Source of the DNA: Neelides folsomi
Taxonomy: Eukaryota; Arthropoda; Collembola; Neelipleona; Neelidae
Direction of reading: 5' to 3'
NCBI GenBank assembly: GCA_034687125.1
Contig: JAQGBZ010000134.1
Location: 1 to 64,000, forward strand
Length of the DNA: 64,000 nt
Below, one piece after another: positions 1-12,027 of the stretch. Within the stretch, counting starts at the first letter, position 1. Every line of letters begins with the position of its first letter. A program made the position numbers and the translations under genes. The notes under the pieces are model-generated. The model did not search any database. It saw only the letters and a list, made by a program, of their open reading frames with translations, and was not told the origin of the DNA.

Positions 1-354
1 AACGCTTCGACTATTCCAGCCTGATTTCATCAAGTGTTGATGGAATCTTGGCGTAAACCTTGCTTTTGACAAAACCCTATAAAAAGAAATCCAAGAGAGT
101 GAGATCTGGAGAGCGTGGAGGGCATGGAAAAGCGCCTCGTCGGGCCCAGGTCTATTCATCGCGTTCCAAATTTCGCGCTTTCTCAAAGAAAAGTAGTTGT
201 CGTTTATTTATGCTTTGACCAAATCAGTTTTTAGTTTGCTTCTTTGTAGATGTATATATTTAACATAAATCACCGATGTTTAAAGATTTTTATCTTTAAT
301 CACATTAAAATGGTTGCTCATTAAAAAAAAGAAAGATACTTATGGCCCTCCCTG
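1..354 (-). mobile_element. Tc1/mariner-type transposon relic, internally deleted, cut by window edge
   Basis: Read on the minus strand, positions about 150-1 encode the C-terminal signature of an arthropod mariner-like transposase: W-A-R-R-G-A-F-P, then PPRSPDLTLLDFFL, then GFVKSKVYAKIPSTLDEIRLE. These match the usual 'WPPRSPDLTPLDFFLWG...KSKVY' block that carries the last catalytic acidic residue of the DDE/D domain. In-frame stops fall right after DFFL and after RLE, and reading frame is lost upstream, so the copy is dead. The element ends at 354 with a terminal sequence that reads CAGGGAGGGCCATAAGTATC on the minus strand, next to a TA target at 355-356. Only about 200 bases lie between that end and the C-terminal block, where a full gene would have roughly a kilobase, so most of the transposase has been lost. 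The other end is outside the window. Confidence 0.85.
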
Positions 355-356
355 TA

Positions 357-2000
357 CATATGGTGCAAACATACATAATGATACATGCATAGCTGCATAG
401 TTAGTTATTTAAGCATATTATGTTATGTAGGTATAGGTTAGAATCCAGGTTAGAATTACAAATAGAAGTAGGATATATTGTATCTGTGTACCTACTACAA
501 TAATTGCATAGCATAATGCAATGTGTATCTTTCAACTATTTGTATGGTACAAGTAGGATATAATATTGATGTAGACAGCACCGAATGGTATCATGCACAC
601 CGCAAATATAACATGAAAATGCTAAATTTTATTATTTAACACTACCCACAATTACAAGGTAAATTGACAGACCTACATAAAATAGTAATAACATCAATAA
701 ATAAAATACCCAATTTGTTAAAATATTTAGGGGTTATGATAAATCTTAAAAATGTGATAGACATAAATTATTATTCAGACCAAACAATTATATTTTATTT
801 AATAACCCATTTGTAAAGTACAAGTGTCATATTTTGTAACTTATAGTATAAATATACAATTTATGTGTACTTTATTTATTCATATTGTTGGAAAGAAAAT
901 TTCAGAAATGAGATTCTATTTAAGCTCATATTACAAATATTTTCCCCCTAGTGAATATAAGCACCCCTAGCCAAACTATTATATTATTCATTTTATGTTC
1001 ATAAATTCATGATATGATATTGAGATTCTGTGTTGAGCTTCAGAGTTGACTCTAGCTAAATTTTAGCTCTTGCGAGGAGATAAGAAAATAAATGGGGAGC
1101 TGGATGACAGAGAAGAAAAGAGAAAGGAGATGAAGGATGGGTCTTTGCAGAGGAAACAATGGTGTACTTAAGACGCACCCTTCGCTCTCTCCTCCATATC
1201 CTATTCTAATGATAAGCCGCTATATTAAACAAGAAAAGACTTACTGATGGGTAGTACAGTACAGTTAACCAATGGAGAGAACCCTTCATTTCTGATTATG
1301 ATTTACTCCAATCTTACTCTACTTTCTCTTATCTTCATAAATAAAGGTTCACAAACATCAACTCATCATATGGACATCCATTGGCATGTTGGTTCATACA
1401 AAAGAATAAATTTGAAAATAATTCTATGCATAAAGTTCCGAATATAAATTAGGTAACCATTTGGGATGATAAAGCCTCATTCTCAAAATAATTAAAACCA
1501 ATTTATATCATTTTAAACTATTTACTAGTTTTAATAAATAATAAAAAATTATAGAGGTTTTTATAGTCTAAAGGAAAAGGAAGATTCAGTATGCTCCTTG
1601 TTGTAACAATTATGAATAGCTAGAGATTAAGCTTGATAGTAATTATAGAGGGACTTAATTCAGAAAAAAAAGACTTTGTTGGAGGGTAAATTATATGCTG
1701 GTCTATTTTGCAAGCGGGGATTCCTTAATGAGCTTTCCATCTCTTTTTTCTCGCTGCATTGCTTTAATTTTGAGAAAGAAAGTGGTATGAAAAGAAAGTA
1801 GAAAAATTAATTTTGGCCGCCTTGAAGCCTGTCCAATCTCGTGCCGTCTCACTCTCGGTTGTTCTCAATATGGATCTTATTTGAGTTACGCTTATGTTTT
1901 CAAGCTTGTTTCCAACAGTCTTTCTTTTGGTTTGGTCTATATTGAAATTCTCTATAAATAGGAGAATAAACCAAGAAGAAATAAGAGCAAACACTATTGC
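357..2000. other. Non-coding AT-rich spacer
   Basis: Strongly AT-rich, rich in TATGTA, TAGGTA and ATTTAT words. A purine-rich patch lies at about 1060-1145. The only open frame of note (1247-1447) is low in complexity and resembles nothing known. I see no gene, RNA or repeat array. Confidence 0.6.
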
Positions 2001-3110
2001 ACAACTCTCATTATTATTTGAACCGCAGAGCGAATGGTTTTGACTCCGAGCCGTGCCATCATCCGCGAGTCAAGGTAAGTATTATTTGATGTGGAAGAGA
2101 TTGGAATTCCAACGAGGGTAGAAAAACAATTTGGGGGATCCGAGCCGTTCTAAAGGTGGCAGAGAAAGAGAATTGAAATGGTAATTTCCATTAGGTCTAA
2201 TAATGACCCCATTGAAGTAAAGCCTCCGCGAATTTTCATCCCTATTGTTCACTCCTCCTGGCGCGAACAATGAGGTGGAGAGTGGCGGTGGATGAGAAAC
2301 CAAATACTTGCAGATTAATCCTCATCATCATCATCAAGACTCGTTACATCACATCTGGAAGAGCGTGGAACTGAGTGCGTTGAATTCCAGAAGCAGTTCT
2401 GGTCATACTCAAAATTCCCCTTTGTCTTCCCTCTCCATCCCGAGATGAGGTCAATAAAGAGGTATAGTGGATATCTCGCCGTATAAATAGAGCCCGCACT
2501 ACGCGGGGGATTTTATAAATGTAATATGTATATGGCAGGAGAAGCGGTCGAATAAATATTCCTTTTCCGTAGATGGAAACATGAGTTTTTATGGGGGGAA
2601 AGGCCATTAGTGTGATTCCTCTGTGGAGAAATCCAGAAGCCTCGAGCTTGAGCTCCTCCTGCACTCCACTACATCTGGAATTGATTTGAGGGAAAAAGAA
2701 AGGAAAGTAGATACATTTATAAAATAAGAGCAAGAACTTTTTGTCGGAGCAGGAGAAAAGAGCTTTTTTGAGCTAGGAGCCTTGGGATTCAACGATGACT
2801 CTTTGGCCTGGGTCTTGAAGCCTGACCGCCATCAGCCCCACCACACACAAACTCCTTCCCTTCTCCGAGCCAGGACATAATGCGGGTTATTCCACAACCT
2901 ACCTCCTCCCATGGTTCCAATGCCGGAGAACCACACGAGAAGGTTGTGAAAGCCTTCTTAATGAGTCATGAAAAAATGAGTCCGCGGCTCGGCTTTCCCG
3001 AGTTACGAGAGAGAGAAAGGGCACATTTACTGCATGTCATTATTTTCTCTCGGAAGCCGTCGTGACTCTAGAGGTGGACAATATTTTCAGAATCAGTCCT
3101 TCACCACCAT
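2001..3110. other. GC-richer non-repetitive island
   Basis: Composition rises clearly against both flanks. It contains a short TCA microsatellite (2322-2336) and a GAGA run (3007-3021). Frames on both strands are open for 60-130 codons but overlap one another and look like chance products of the higher GC. No splice-bounded coding segment stands out. A regulatory role is possible but not shown. Confidence 0.5.
2322..2336. repeat. (TCA)5 microsatellite
   Basis: Five uninterrupted TCA units. Confidence 0.9.
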
Positions 3111-5240
3111 ATCTTTCTAATAACACACACTTTCCCAAGTATAAAGTGGAATGTTTGATGTTGGATGGTATAATAATACTTATATGCTTCCCTACCTATT
3201 TTGTTACGCTCTATGACAGAAGTGGGATCCATTAGAGATTTATTACGTTTCTTCGCCTTCATTCCCTCTCCATTGTTTGAGGGACTCCGTGTCCAATTAT
3301 TTATTTGCCCTTTCTAACAACATGATAAATTGTTCTTCATTTGACTGATAGAGTTCCCTTTAATCAATATCGAATATCTCTTCCGAGCTTCCACCCCGCT
3401 GAACTCCCTCATTTTGCTCTCCAAATAGCGAGTCCGGAACGCGACAATTACTGTATTATCATACTCGTATCTACATACTATTTACGCTTCTACATGTATG
3501 TAAGCTTTTACAGTATTTTATTAATTGAAAAGCAAAATAAATGATGATCTTTTGCGAAAGATCCAATATTATTAGATACCCATTATTAATTTTGGTTAGT
3601 TTGGAATTCAATATGCGAATATTATCCCATACGTATAAAATATTTGTATGTGTGTAAAATGTTGTAGTATAATTTCAAATTAACATGTAAATAAATAAAC
3701 TTGTATACAATTGTGAGTAGGTAAAAAGTTCAAATACTTTAAAAAATACCCAACATCTGGCAATTCCATTCAATTCTATAAAATATTAAATGAAGAAAGA
3801 CCATTAAAAGTGGTCGTATCAAAGCGTCTTTTATATGCCTGTAATCTTCTCACTTTCCCGGGTTGTCTCTATCTAGCTTGTGTATCGGTAAAAGTGGGAA
3901 TGAAGAACTGTAGGGTTTTCTCGGTTAGTCAACTTTGAGATTCTGAAGTGGGAAACAATGTTAGCAATCCTTCGAATCCCTTCCCTTCGAGATTCCCTGT
4001 CAAGTCGAGGCTCCCTATGGCACTCCCTCGACTCTTCAACAGATTCAGGAGGAGAGAGCGGGGAGATCGAAATAGATGTCTTGATTGCACAGGAAATCAA
4101 TAAACCTCGCATCCCTGTGTGTCTCATAGGGAAACTCTTTACAGATCGCAGAGAACATCAGAGAAAGGAACGCTCCCCAAACTTCCCAAAACTACTCTCA
4201 TAAAATTAAGGGAAGTGAATTGAAATTATATACGAGGAATCACGTCCCTCATTAATTAGACCCTTATTCATCTATTCGCTCGTTCATTGATTCGAGCTTC
4301 ATGTTCATCGTTGGTTTGAATGTAAAGACCCACCATACGTATTATATAAATACTATCATCGGTGTTTGTAATACACCCACTTTTAATTTCACGTGGGAGT
4401 GATGAAAACATTTTCATTTTAGAATATACTTATCTGTACATAAGCTTATAAGTATTGGGGAACTCACACATCATTTAACTTTCCAATCAATTTTAATCTT
4501 GATTTTTCAAATTAAATTAAATCTATCCTTTCAATTGTAGTTAGCCTTACATTACATAATGTTAGTTATCGAGTTTAGCTTTGATCCTTTTGAATATTTT
4601 CAAATTATGTATAATCAATATTGGGAGTATGATATTTAAGATACATTGTAGAGCTGGACCGCCCTTTCTGATTTTCAATGAAGATCGTGTGAGAACTTTA
4701 TGTAAGGACCTTTTCTCTGCCAATATTTTTGGTTCTCCATCATTGTAAGAAGGTGAAATCTAAGAGAAATTGTGAGAGCGAGCATCCATGTACAAGGCCT
4801 TTGACTTGGGAGAAATGATTTTCACCACCTCTGAACTTTAAGATCCAATAAATAATTTAAAATCTCACTTTAAACGTGTTGGTATAATAAATACATATTA
4901 TGTATAAGATTTAATACGTTTAATACTTATAACATATCTTATTTTATTGTATTATCTAATCCCAGATTTTAAAAATATCGGATTAGATTATGAAACATAG
5001 ACCTGACTAAATAAAACAAATTCTTATTCTTACAAGATTTATTTAGTTATACCTTCACAAAGGAAATAAAAATATAAGTATTTAAGATATTATCAAAAAT
5101 TATTCTTAAGTCTATCAAATTTATCCCAGTTAGTTTGGTAAATGGAAAGGAATTTTATAGACTTTTTGTCATGGGTTAGGGGAGTGCCCTAAATCATGAT
5201 TTTGGGAGCTAACGAAATTGGATCGGTAAATTATCGAAAA
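3111..5240. other. AT-rich spacer with a small island at about 3840-4230
   Basis: Mostly AT-rich and featureless. The small island at 3840-4230 is open in both directions (plus 3958-4203, minus 3873-4127) with no recognisable protein. Nothing else is visible. Confidence 0.5.
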
Positions 5241-6250
5241 GACTTTCATCACATTGCATCATAGTATAGACGAGGGCGTAAAATTTAACTTTCTTATTCT
5301 CCACTCGCCTATAAAAGCCCCTATAAATACAAACGCGTGCTTTCTCCTTTATTTCCGCGAAAGTAAAAGCGGAGTAGAAGAAGGCTATTTCCTTTTACTA
5401 CTCCAGATTAGGTTAGGGTGTACGACGGAGGTCGAACCAGGGGATTCTCGTCCTAACTCTCTATTAAGGCGAAGCCGATAATATTAAAGACGTAAAGACT
5501 GTCAATCTCTCAGAAAGGGAGAAAGGAATGAGCCGGATGATGAAGGGTGTCATCTCCCTATATAACAAGCTGCCCAATGTCCATCATGCTCATATGCTAA
5601 AAAGCGGCATATCTCTCCCTCCCGTCATCGTTTCAATATGAGCCTCATAAAGATGGGCGTAATGGAAGGGGAAGCATTACACGTGGAGTGTCCTTTCCCC
5701 TTCGTCCCTTGTCTCATGTCGAAATGAATCAAGGCGGTATCAGAACTCGCCATCGCCCGTCACTTCAAAGACTTGAGGGAAGAAATTGAATAAAAGGCTG
5801 CTATTTGTATTGGGCCCCTTCCCCATCGGCTAAGGAATGAGATTAGGAGGCGGATCTTAGGATTTTACATGTGTAGCCCCAGGAGGAAATTTTTCAAAAA
5901 ATAGAAGAGTGTGATATCCTCGTGGCGGAGAAGGCTCATATCGTCCAGTAATAGTCCATGTATGGATTTACAATTGATCCGCCTCAAGCTTCCGCCATCC
6001 TTCACTTCCCCACCAATTCTTCAGCGTTCGGACTTCACAAATTCATTTTTTACTCACAACTGACCGAAGCCGTCCATGTCTTCCAGGCATCTCCTCAAAA
6101 CATGAACTTCCTCCTCACTTCCACACGACGCCGAAATCAGATTTAGAATCCGTAAATTGATTGAGAACTCAGTTTTTGGACGACTTCGTCGAACACTCTC
6201 AGCCCCAAACATCCCGGAGCGAAGTCAATTCGCTTAAAATTCTCTCCGCG
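5241..6250. other. GC-richer island
   Basis: Mixed-composition unique sequence with pyrimidine-rich patches on the plus strand. Short open frames at 5254-5481 and 5958-6146 lack splice context or family resemblance. No gene is called. Confidence 0.45.
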
Positions 6251-8700
6251 CTCTCGTTTCTACCTGAATGAAACAAAATAAATTGTTTTATAACAACCCA
6301 CACACTCCTCGAATTTTAAAAATATTTCCAATTTATATATAATTTCCTTATTAGCTTTTTTTACCATACTCGGAAAACGACAGAAAAATTGAATGCTTTA
6401 TTATAACTTGAAAGAAAGTACTACCTAATAGGTTTAAAGGGTCCCGAATTGGACTTGGAATACAATATTATTACCGATTTATAATGGAAGAACATATTAT
6501 ATTTTTTCGATTTAAGTTTTATAAGCGATTTCCATTTCATTTCCAATAAAAAATGTATCACAATATTTTTCCGAATAAGGGATTTAACTCAAAGTCAGCC
6601 AATATCGATCCTTATTTACACCTAACTGCAAATATCGGAATAATTATTAATATACCTACTTATATTAAAATGGAAATCAATAAGTGATAATTATTACAGA
6701 CTTTTGCAACAACATAAATTCAATTGACAGATTACAAGAATTTGTCATTTTAGTTGAATCGTAGAAAATATCTGGATAATTAAAAACAAGCATATAAATC
6801 CTCTTAATGTTTGAATCCCATTCAACGTTAATTCTTTAGTATCATTAGTTCGAAGTTACAAATATTGGTATACAAAAAATGTTACACAAAACCTCAAATG
6901 CAGATAATAAATGTAAGACAAATAATTCAATATAAGTATGAGGATAAGAATATAAGTATAACCAATGAATTTTAATTCGGCTTATGCATTAAATAGGCAT
7001 AGGAAAAACTCTTTTTTATTAAAGAATCAATATTTATTGATATAGTATTTTTCGAGAGTTCAAAATTTACATTCAGCGAGTTTGACTGAATCATCTTTCT
7101 GAAAAAAGATCTAATAAAAGAATGAAGAGTAATGGGTCTGGCTGGAATGGGAAAGCCGAGAGATGAATGGAGACGGAATTTTGTGACAATTTCTCGTCTT
7201 TGCTTCACCTATTCCTACACAAGATGAACGAACCTCTCTGACCTCCAGAGAAATGGAAAGGGAAGATTATGTCTTCAATATTCATACTGTTGTAAAACAA
7301 ATTCATCCTTTGGGACTCGGTGCAAAAGAAACTATTTGTAGTAAAATGAGATTAGAAGAATGATGAGAAGGCTCTTAGGCTCCATGAATCTCAGCACACT
7401 GAGGAAGCTTTTATGGTTCAATAATATTTTATTATTTTCTCTCTCTAACAATAAGTAAAAGATCCAATATTCTTAATATTTATGTCCAACGGTCTGAATT
7501 GTATTGGAAGCTCTGTTTGAACGGTATTGTGGAATAGCGCAACGAAAGAGAAAATCGTTAAGATGAGAGGCATGGTAGCCATCTGCAATTTGGAAGAAGA
7601 ATGAGTCCCGCCACTCGTTCCAGCCTCCCCGAATCCAATGACAGCGGGTCACGGAACCCGCTGTGAAAACTTTAAAAGATATATAGACCTCCATTATAAG
7701 AGATATTTGCTGAGGGCTGAGGGGGCCGAAGAAAGAAATAAGTGGACACTCATCACCAGAGAAAGTCTACTCGATACACATTCGCACATACACAAACCAC
7801 CATATGTGTGGCAAAAGAAGAGACTGTTGAAGGACTCTTATTTCTACTTTCAAACAATGGGAGCCATCAGAAGAGATAAATAAACCTTGACGTTCAATCA
7901 ATTTCTCGGTGTAAGACAAATGCATTTGAGCAGTAGAAATGAAGGTAAGGGGAGAAATTATGATTATCGGTACTACCTCGTTGTTAGTACTATTTATTTA
8001 TTTGGAGAGGAATGAAGGCGAACTTGGAAGTGAATGGGAAGCATAAAATAGTTATGGAGCCATTTTAATCAATAATAGAATTCTCCTCCTTCCATAACTT
8101 TTACCTGTTCCTTCTTTTCACAACTGCTAACTCTCTTTCTTTATTGAAACAATCGCATGAAATATCAAAGAATGGCTCATACTTTATGTTCAAAGTAAGT
8201 ATTTGAAGAATGTTGAAACTTTATACAACAATTACTTAATTTTTCTTTTATTAAAAGGAAGAACATTGTTTAAGAAAAGAAAGTGGAACTTGTGAAAGTG
8301 GAACTGTTCATATAACCCATAGTAGGTATGAACTACGATTATAACTGTATGTATCTGTCATACTTTTTTGTAAGAAATAAATGCACGAGGCACGAGTACG
8401 TAAAGTAAATTTATGTATTTTATTTAAGAATTTATCGAACTTTTTAAAATATATGGATATAAAGCGAAATCTACCAATTTAAAATATTTTATTAAACATA
8501 AATATTTAAATTGGAGTACTAACGGAATGTGAGCAATGATTGTTTATTTATAAAGTTATTAAAATTATAAATTTTTAGAAGTTGCAATAACATGGAATCA
8601 AACTCCAAAGAGCAAAAACCATTTGTATTGGATAATTTCTGTGTAAAACATCTTAATTTATTTTTTATGAAGTGATAAAAGAGACGAAATGGTTGAAAGG
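6251..8700. other. AT-rich spacer, island at about 7120-8170, AT-rich spacer
   Basis: The flanking parts are AT-rich and carry nothing I recognise. The central island holds short frames on both strands (minus 7473-7694, plus 7638-7883) that overlap head to head and are probably chance. Confidence 0.45.
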
Positions 8701-9740
8701 AGATGGATGAAGGGGAATTGAATTGAGAAGCATCGGCTACAGGGGAAATCCTCAAGTAGCGATAAATCTTATAGAGGGAGCGAATCTTGGAAAGAGATGA
8801 ATGTATTTGAAGGGGCTGAACCGGCCGAGCCTGTATAATTTCATGGTTCTAAAAATTTGCTAGTGCAAGGACGTGGGAGTTAATAGAATCGGGCGGTAAG
8901 GGCAGTGGGGCTGATAGGTGATCCTGAAGGTAATCGTGATGAATAGGGCCCGTGCCATAAATTAGCACATGATTAAGCAACTCTCTGCGTTCTTCTCGGC
9001 TTGCGAAGATCGTAAATCCTTATGACAATCTCACACTAGTCAAGCTACCTTCCCCAACTCCCCCCTGCCTCCTTTTTTCTCTCCTTCCCCTTTCCGATTC
9101 CATAATAAATCCTCCACCTTACCTCGCCGACAATTTTATTTGTGAGATTCCCCTCCCAAATCTCCAGCCTCGCCCATCCGCCCGTCTCCCCATCTTCCCC
9201 ACAGATTCACTCCTAAACCTGATCGATGAACTTCGAATTCGAGACCTACTTTATTGCCATACCACTCACAGTCCCCGTATATTTACTTCCTATCTTCTCT
9301 CGGCCTGTATAGCTGGGCCTGGGTATATGGGAAGGTTCTGTAGCCGCGGATTCCGGAGCATCTCAATTTGCTGAGATTGTTTTTTATTTTCCTCACTAGC
9401 CTATTGTCACCAATGATGAGATGGATGGTGGAGGGAGAAGTTTATAGGATGGAAAACTTTATATACTTTTATTCCGTCCCACAAATTTCAAACTGACTTC
9501 CTCACAGCTACCCGTCAATCTCTTATCCCTTTAGCGCGAGTAATTGCATCCAAAAAAGGAAGCTTCTCCATAAATCTGTCCGAGTTGATTGTCTCCGGCC
9601 TGATCGGATGCCTTGAAACACAAACTTTTTCTTTCTTCCATTTCTCTCAACCTCTTGTCCACTCTTTTGGATAAAAAACGAGTGTCCTATAACAATATAA
9701 ACGATAAAAATATTGCTTTCATTATCCAAACCCTCGCTAT
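8701..9740. other. GC-richer island with a long pyrimidine tract
   Basis: Between about 9048 and 9103 the plus strand is almost pure C/T, broken only by a few purines. Such tracts can form triplexes or act as splice-like polypyrimidine signals, but no acceptor-plus-exon follows that encodes a recognisable protein. The rest is unique sequence with no gene. Confidence 0.5.
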
Positions 9741-10280
9741 CAAGCTTCCTTTTCTATTCCTTTTTTGAGCAATAAATCAAAATAAGCACAAAGTCTTTTA
9801 TCATTCTTGAATTTAATCCACAAACTGAAATCGTAATATAAGTACGTAAGCACATATCATTTATCAGGGCCTGTATACACATAAAATATTTAGCAATGTG
9901 GGAATTCCACTTATTAAATACCAACCAAGTAATTGGCAAATACAATTATGTACAACTACCCCAGTTTATTAAATACTAATTATAATACATCCAAAATAGT
10001 TAAAGCATGGCATTAAGTATTCCAATATAATTATAATTTAATAATAATTTCAAAATCGATTGGTAATTTACCAAAATAATATTCACATAACCCGGAATTT
10101 TATAACATTCCCACTGAATATTTACATAAATCGGTATGCAAACTACACTCAAGTTAAATTTTAAAGAGAATGAGATTTCACATATAAATGGGCCCTTACA
10201 TTTAAGTATAAGAACTTTCAATTACGACGATATTGATCGTCATATTTATTAGTGATATGAAAATTCTTTAATGGTTCAAA
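9741..10280. other. AT-rich spacer
   Basis: Very AT-rich; the two minus-strand frames here (9754-9945, 10000-10221) are dominated by I, N, Y, L and K as expected by chance. Nothing else is visible. Confidence 0.5.
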
Positions 10281-11467
10281 TCACGGCCTTTCATCTTCTC
10301 CTACACTGAAGGAAAGGAGGTTCATAATCCAGAATAATAACAGAACTGAATTTTTATGTGCTCTTCAATGCAATGACAGCGAGGAAGAGTGAAATGAGAT
10401 GAAATAGGAATTTACACTTTGATGTGAGTCGGCATTGAAGAGGATGAGCCAGTGAATGAAGAATGAAAGGCGAGAAATGATTTGGAGAAAGCGTGGAAGA
10501 GTTTATGGGCAAATGAAGACTAGTGGGTTTTGAGCCGGACTCCTCCTCGTTGTGTATGAATGAATATAAGATCCTCTCGAAGGAGGAAAATGAGTCGGAG
10601 AATGAGAATAATGGTGGTCGGCTATAAAGCCAGAGTGGTGTGGTGGTCATAGTTGACGTTGAGTAGAATTGAGAGTCGTGGAGAGTATAGTGTGAAGAGC
10701 TTCAATGAAAGAAGGACATAAAATCTAAAAGGATTTACCCTCCCCCTATAATGAGAAGAGTTGGTACAAATGGTCTGCATAATGCCCGGGATAACCATCA
10801 TCAGATGGAAATAGAAATCTAGCCTTTTGTGAAGAACCACGTAAGATGACAATGGGCCCGATTGATCCCCTTCGTTATTTTAGTTGTGGACGGAGAGTCT
10901 CAGCCCTCTCCTGACTGTTGTCGACACGAGGTTCCAATTCTTTTTATTCTTTTGACCAACTTGCCCATTCCCTCGTTTCCTGAGCCTCTTTTCAAAGAAG
11001 CTGTTTCTCCTCCTCTCATTCTTCCCCACCGCCTCTCAATAAAAAGAGGGCTTTGACGGACGAATGGCCAAAGTTGCGATCTCATGAAAAATCAAGTGGT
11101 GGAGGAAGGCCGGTGTTCAGAGTGAGAAACCTTCAAAGCCAATATTTCACCAAACGACAACTGGGGAGAGTGAGAGAAAGGAATATTGAGGAAGAGATAA
11201 CCTTTGACATGGCTTTTGTGGAAGAGAGCAATCATTTCTGCTGAGGCTGAGAGCTCACTTTTAAAGTCAATAACGACTAAACAGGAAAATAAAATAAGGG
11301 GAGATCAAAACCCTGTTTACTTCACTCCATCCTACTTACTATGCATTGCCTCATACTTTCGCTTCCTTTCTTCCAGTTCTAGTCCACTTCATAGCTATGT
11401 AAAGAAGAAAGGCGGGTTTCTTTTTACGAGAGCTGTTCGAAGAATACTGCCCCCTTCTTTCACTACC
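10281..11467. other. GC-richer island
   Basis: Unique sequence with overlapping short open frames on both strands (for example minus 10354-10650 and plus 11204-11476), none of them protein-like. The island runs up to the left arm of the inverted repeat at 11468. Confidence 0.45.
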
Positions 11468-11874
11468 TTCCCTTAACTCCCAAATATCATTACTTTCATT
11501 GAAAACTCAATCCTTGACACTTTCTTTGAATTCCCATTCCTTTTCTTTTCTTCGATTCCAAATGGAACGTTTCGACAAAGACATTAAATCAAATTAAATC
11601 ACAATAAAAATCTTACCATTAATTCATTGGATTTACAAGCCTTATTCTTAATACCGGGTGACCAGTCTGATCCACTCATCTATAGGCAACATTACGAAGA
11701 TAGGAATACTATATATTCCATGAGTTTTCAATGAATATTGTGATTTAATTTGATTTAATGTCTTTGTCGAAACGTTCCATTTGGAATCGAAGAAAAGAAA
11801 AGGAATGGGAATTCAAAGAAAGTGTCAAGGATTGAGTTTTCAATGAAAGTAATGATATTTGGGAGTTCAGGGAA
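11468..11874. repeat. Long near-perfect inverted repeat (arms 139 bp, loop 129 bp)
   Basis: The left arm 11468-11606 is the reverse complement of the right arm 11736-11874 with a single mismatch (11474 versus 11868). The loop is 11607-11735. The left arm lies outside the MITE at 11654-12025 and the right arm lies inside it. A 15-base piece of the arm (TGAGTTTTCAATGAA) occurs a second time at 11721-11735, exactly abutting the start of the right arm. A 12-base tandem duplication (AATTAAATTATT, 11873-11884 and 11886-11897) sits at its other end. The near-identity means a very recent origin. If transcribed, the arms would form a long double-stranded RNA. Confidence 0.95.
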
Positions 11875-12025
11875 TTAAATTATTGAATTAAATTATTAAA
11901 AACAGCGTTTTATATCAATCCAATTGTCAAGAATTCTTAAATAATTGATTGTTTTGAGTTTGATACATAATATTCCTATCTTCGTAATGTTGCCTATAGA
12001 TGAGTGGATCAGACAGGTCACCCGG
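11654..12025. mobile_element. Tc1/mariner-type MITE with 55-bp terminal inverted repeats and TA target duplication
   Basis: The ends are 55-base inverted repeats: 11654-11708 begins CCGGGTGACC and 11971-12025 ends GGTCACCCGG. They differ at one position (A versus T at base 11). TA flanks both sides (11652-11653 and 12026-12027), the target duplication typical of the Tc1/mariner superfamily. At 372 bases the element has no transposase and must be non-autonomous. About 150 of its internal bases (11721-11874) are an inverted copy of sequence just outside its left end, so this copy has an atypical filled-in interior. The near-identity of the ends suggests recent activity. Confidence 0.85.
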
Positions 12026-12027
12026 TA

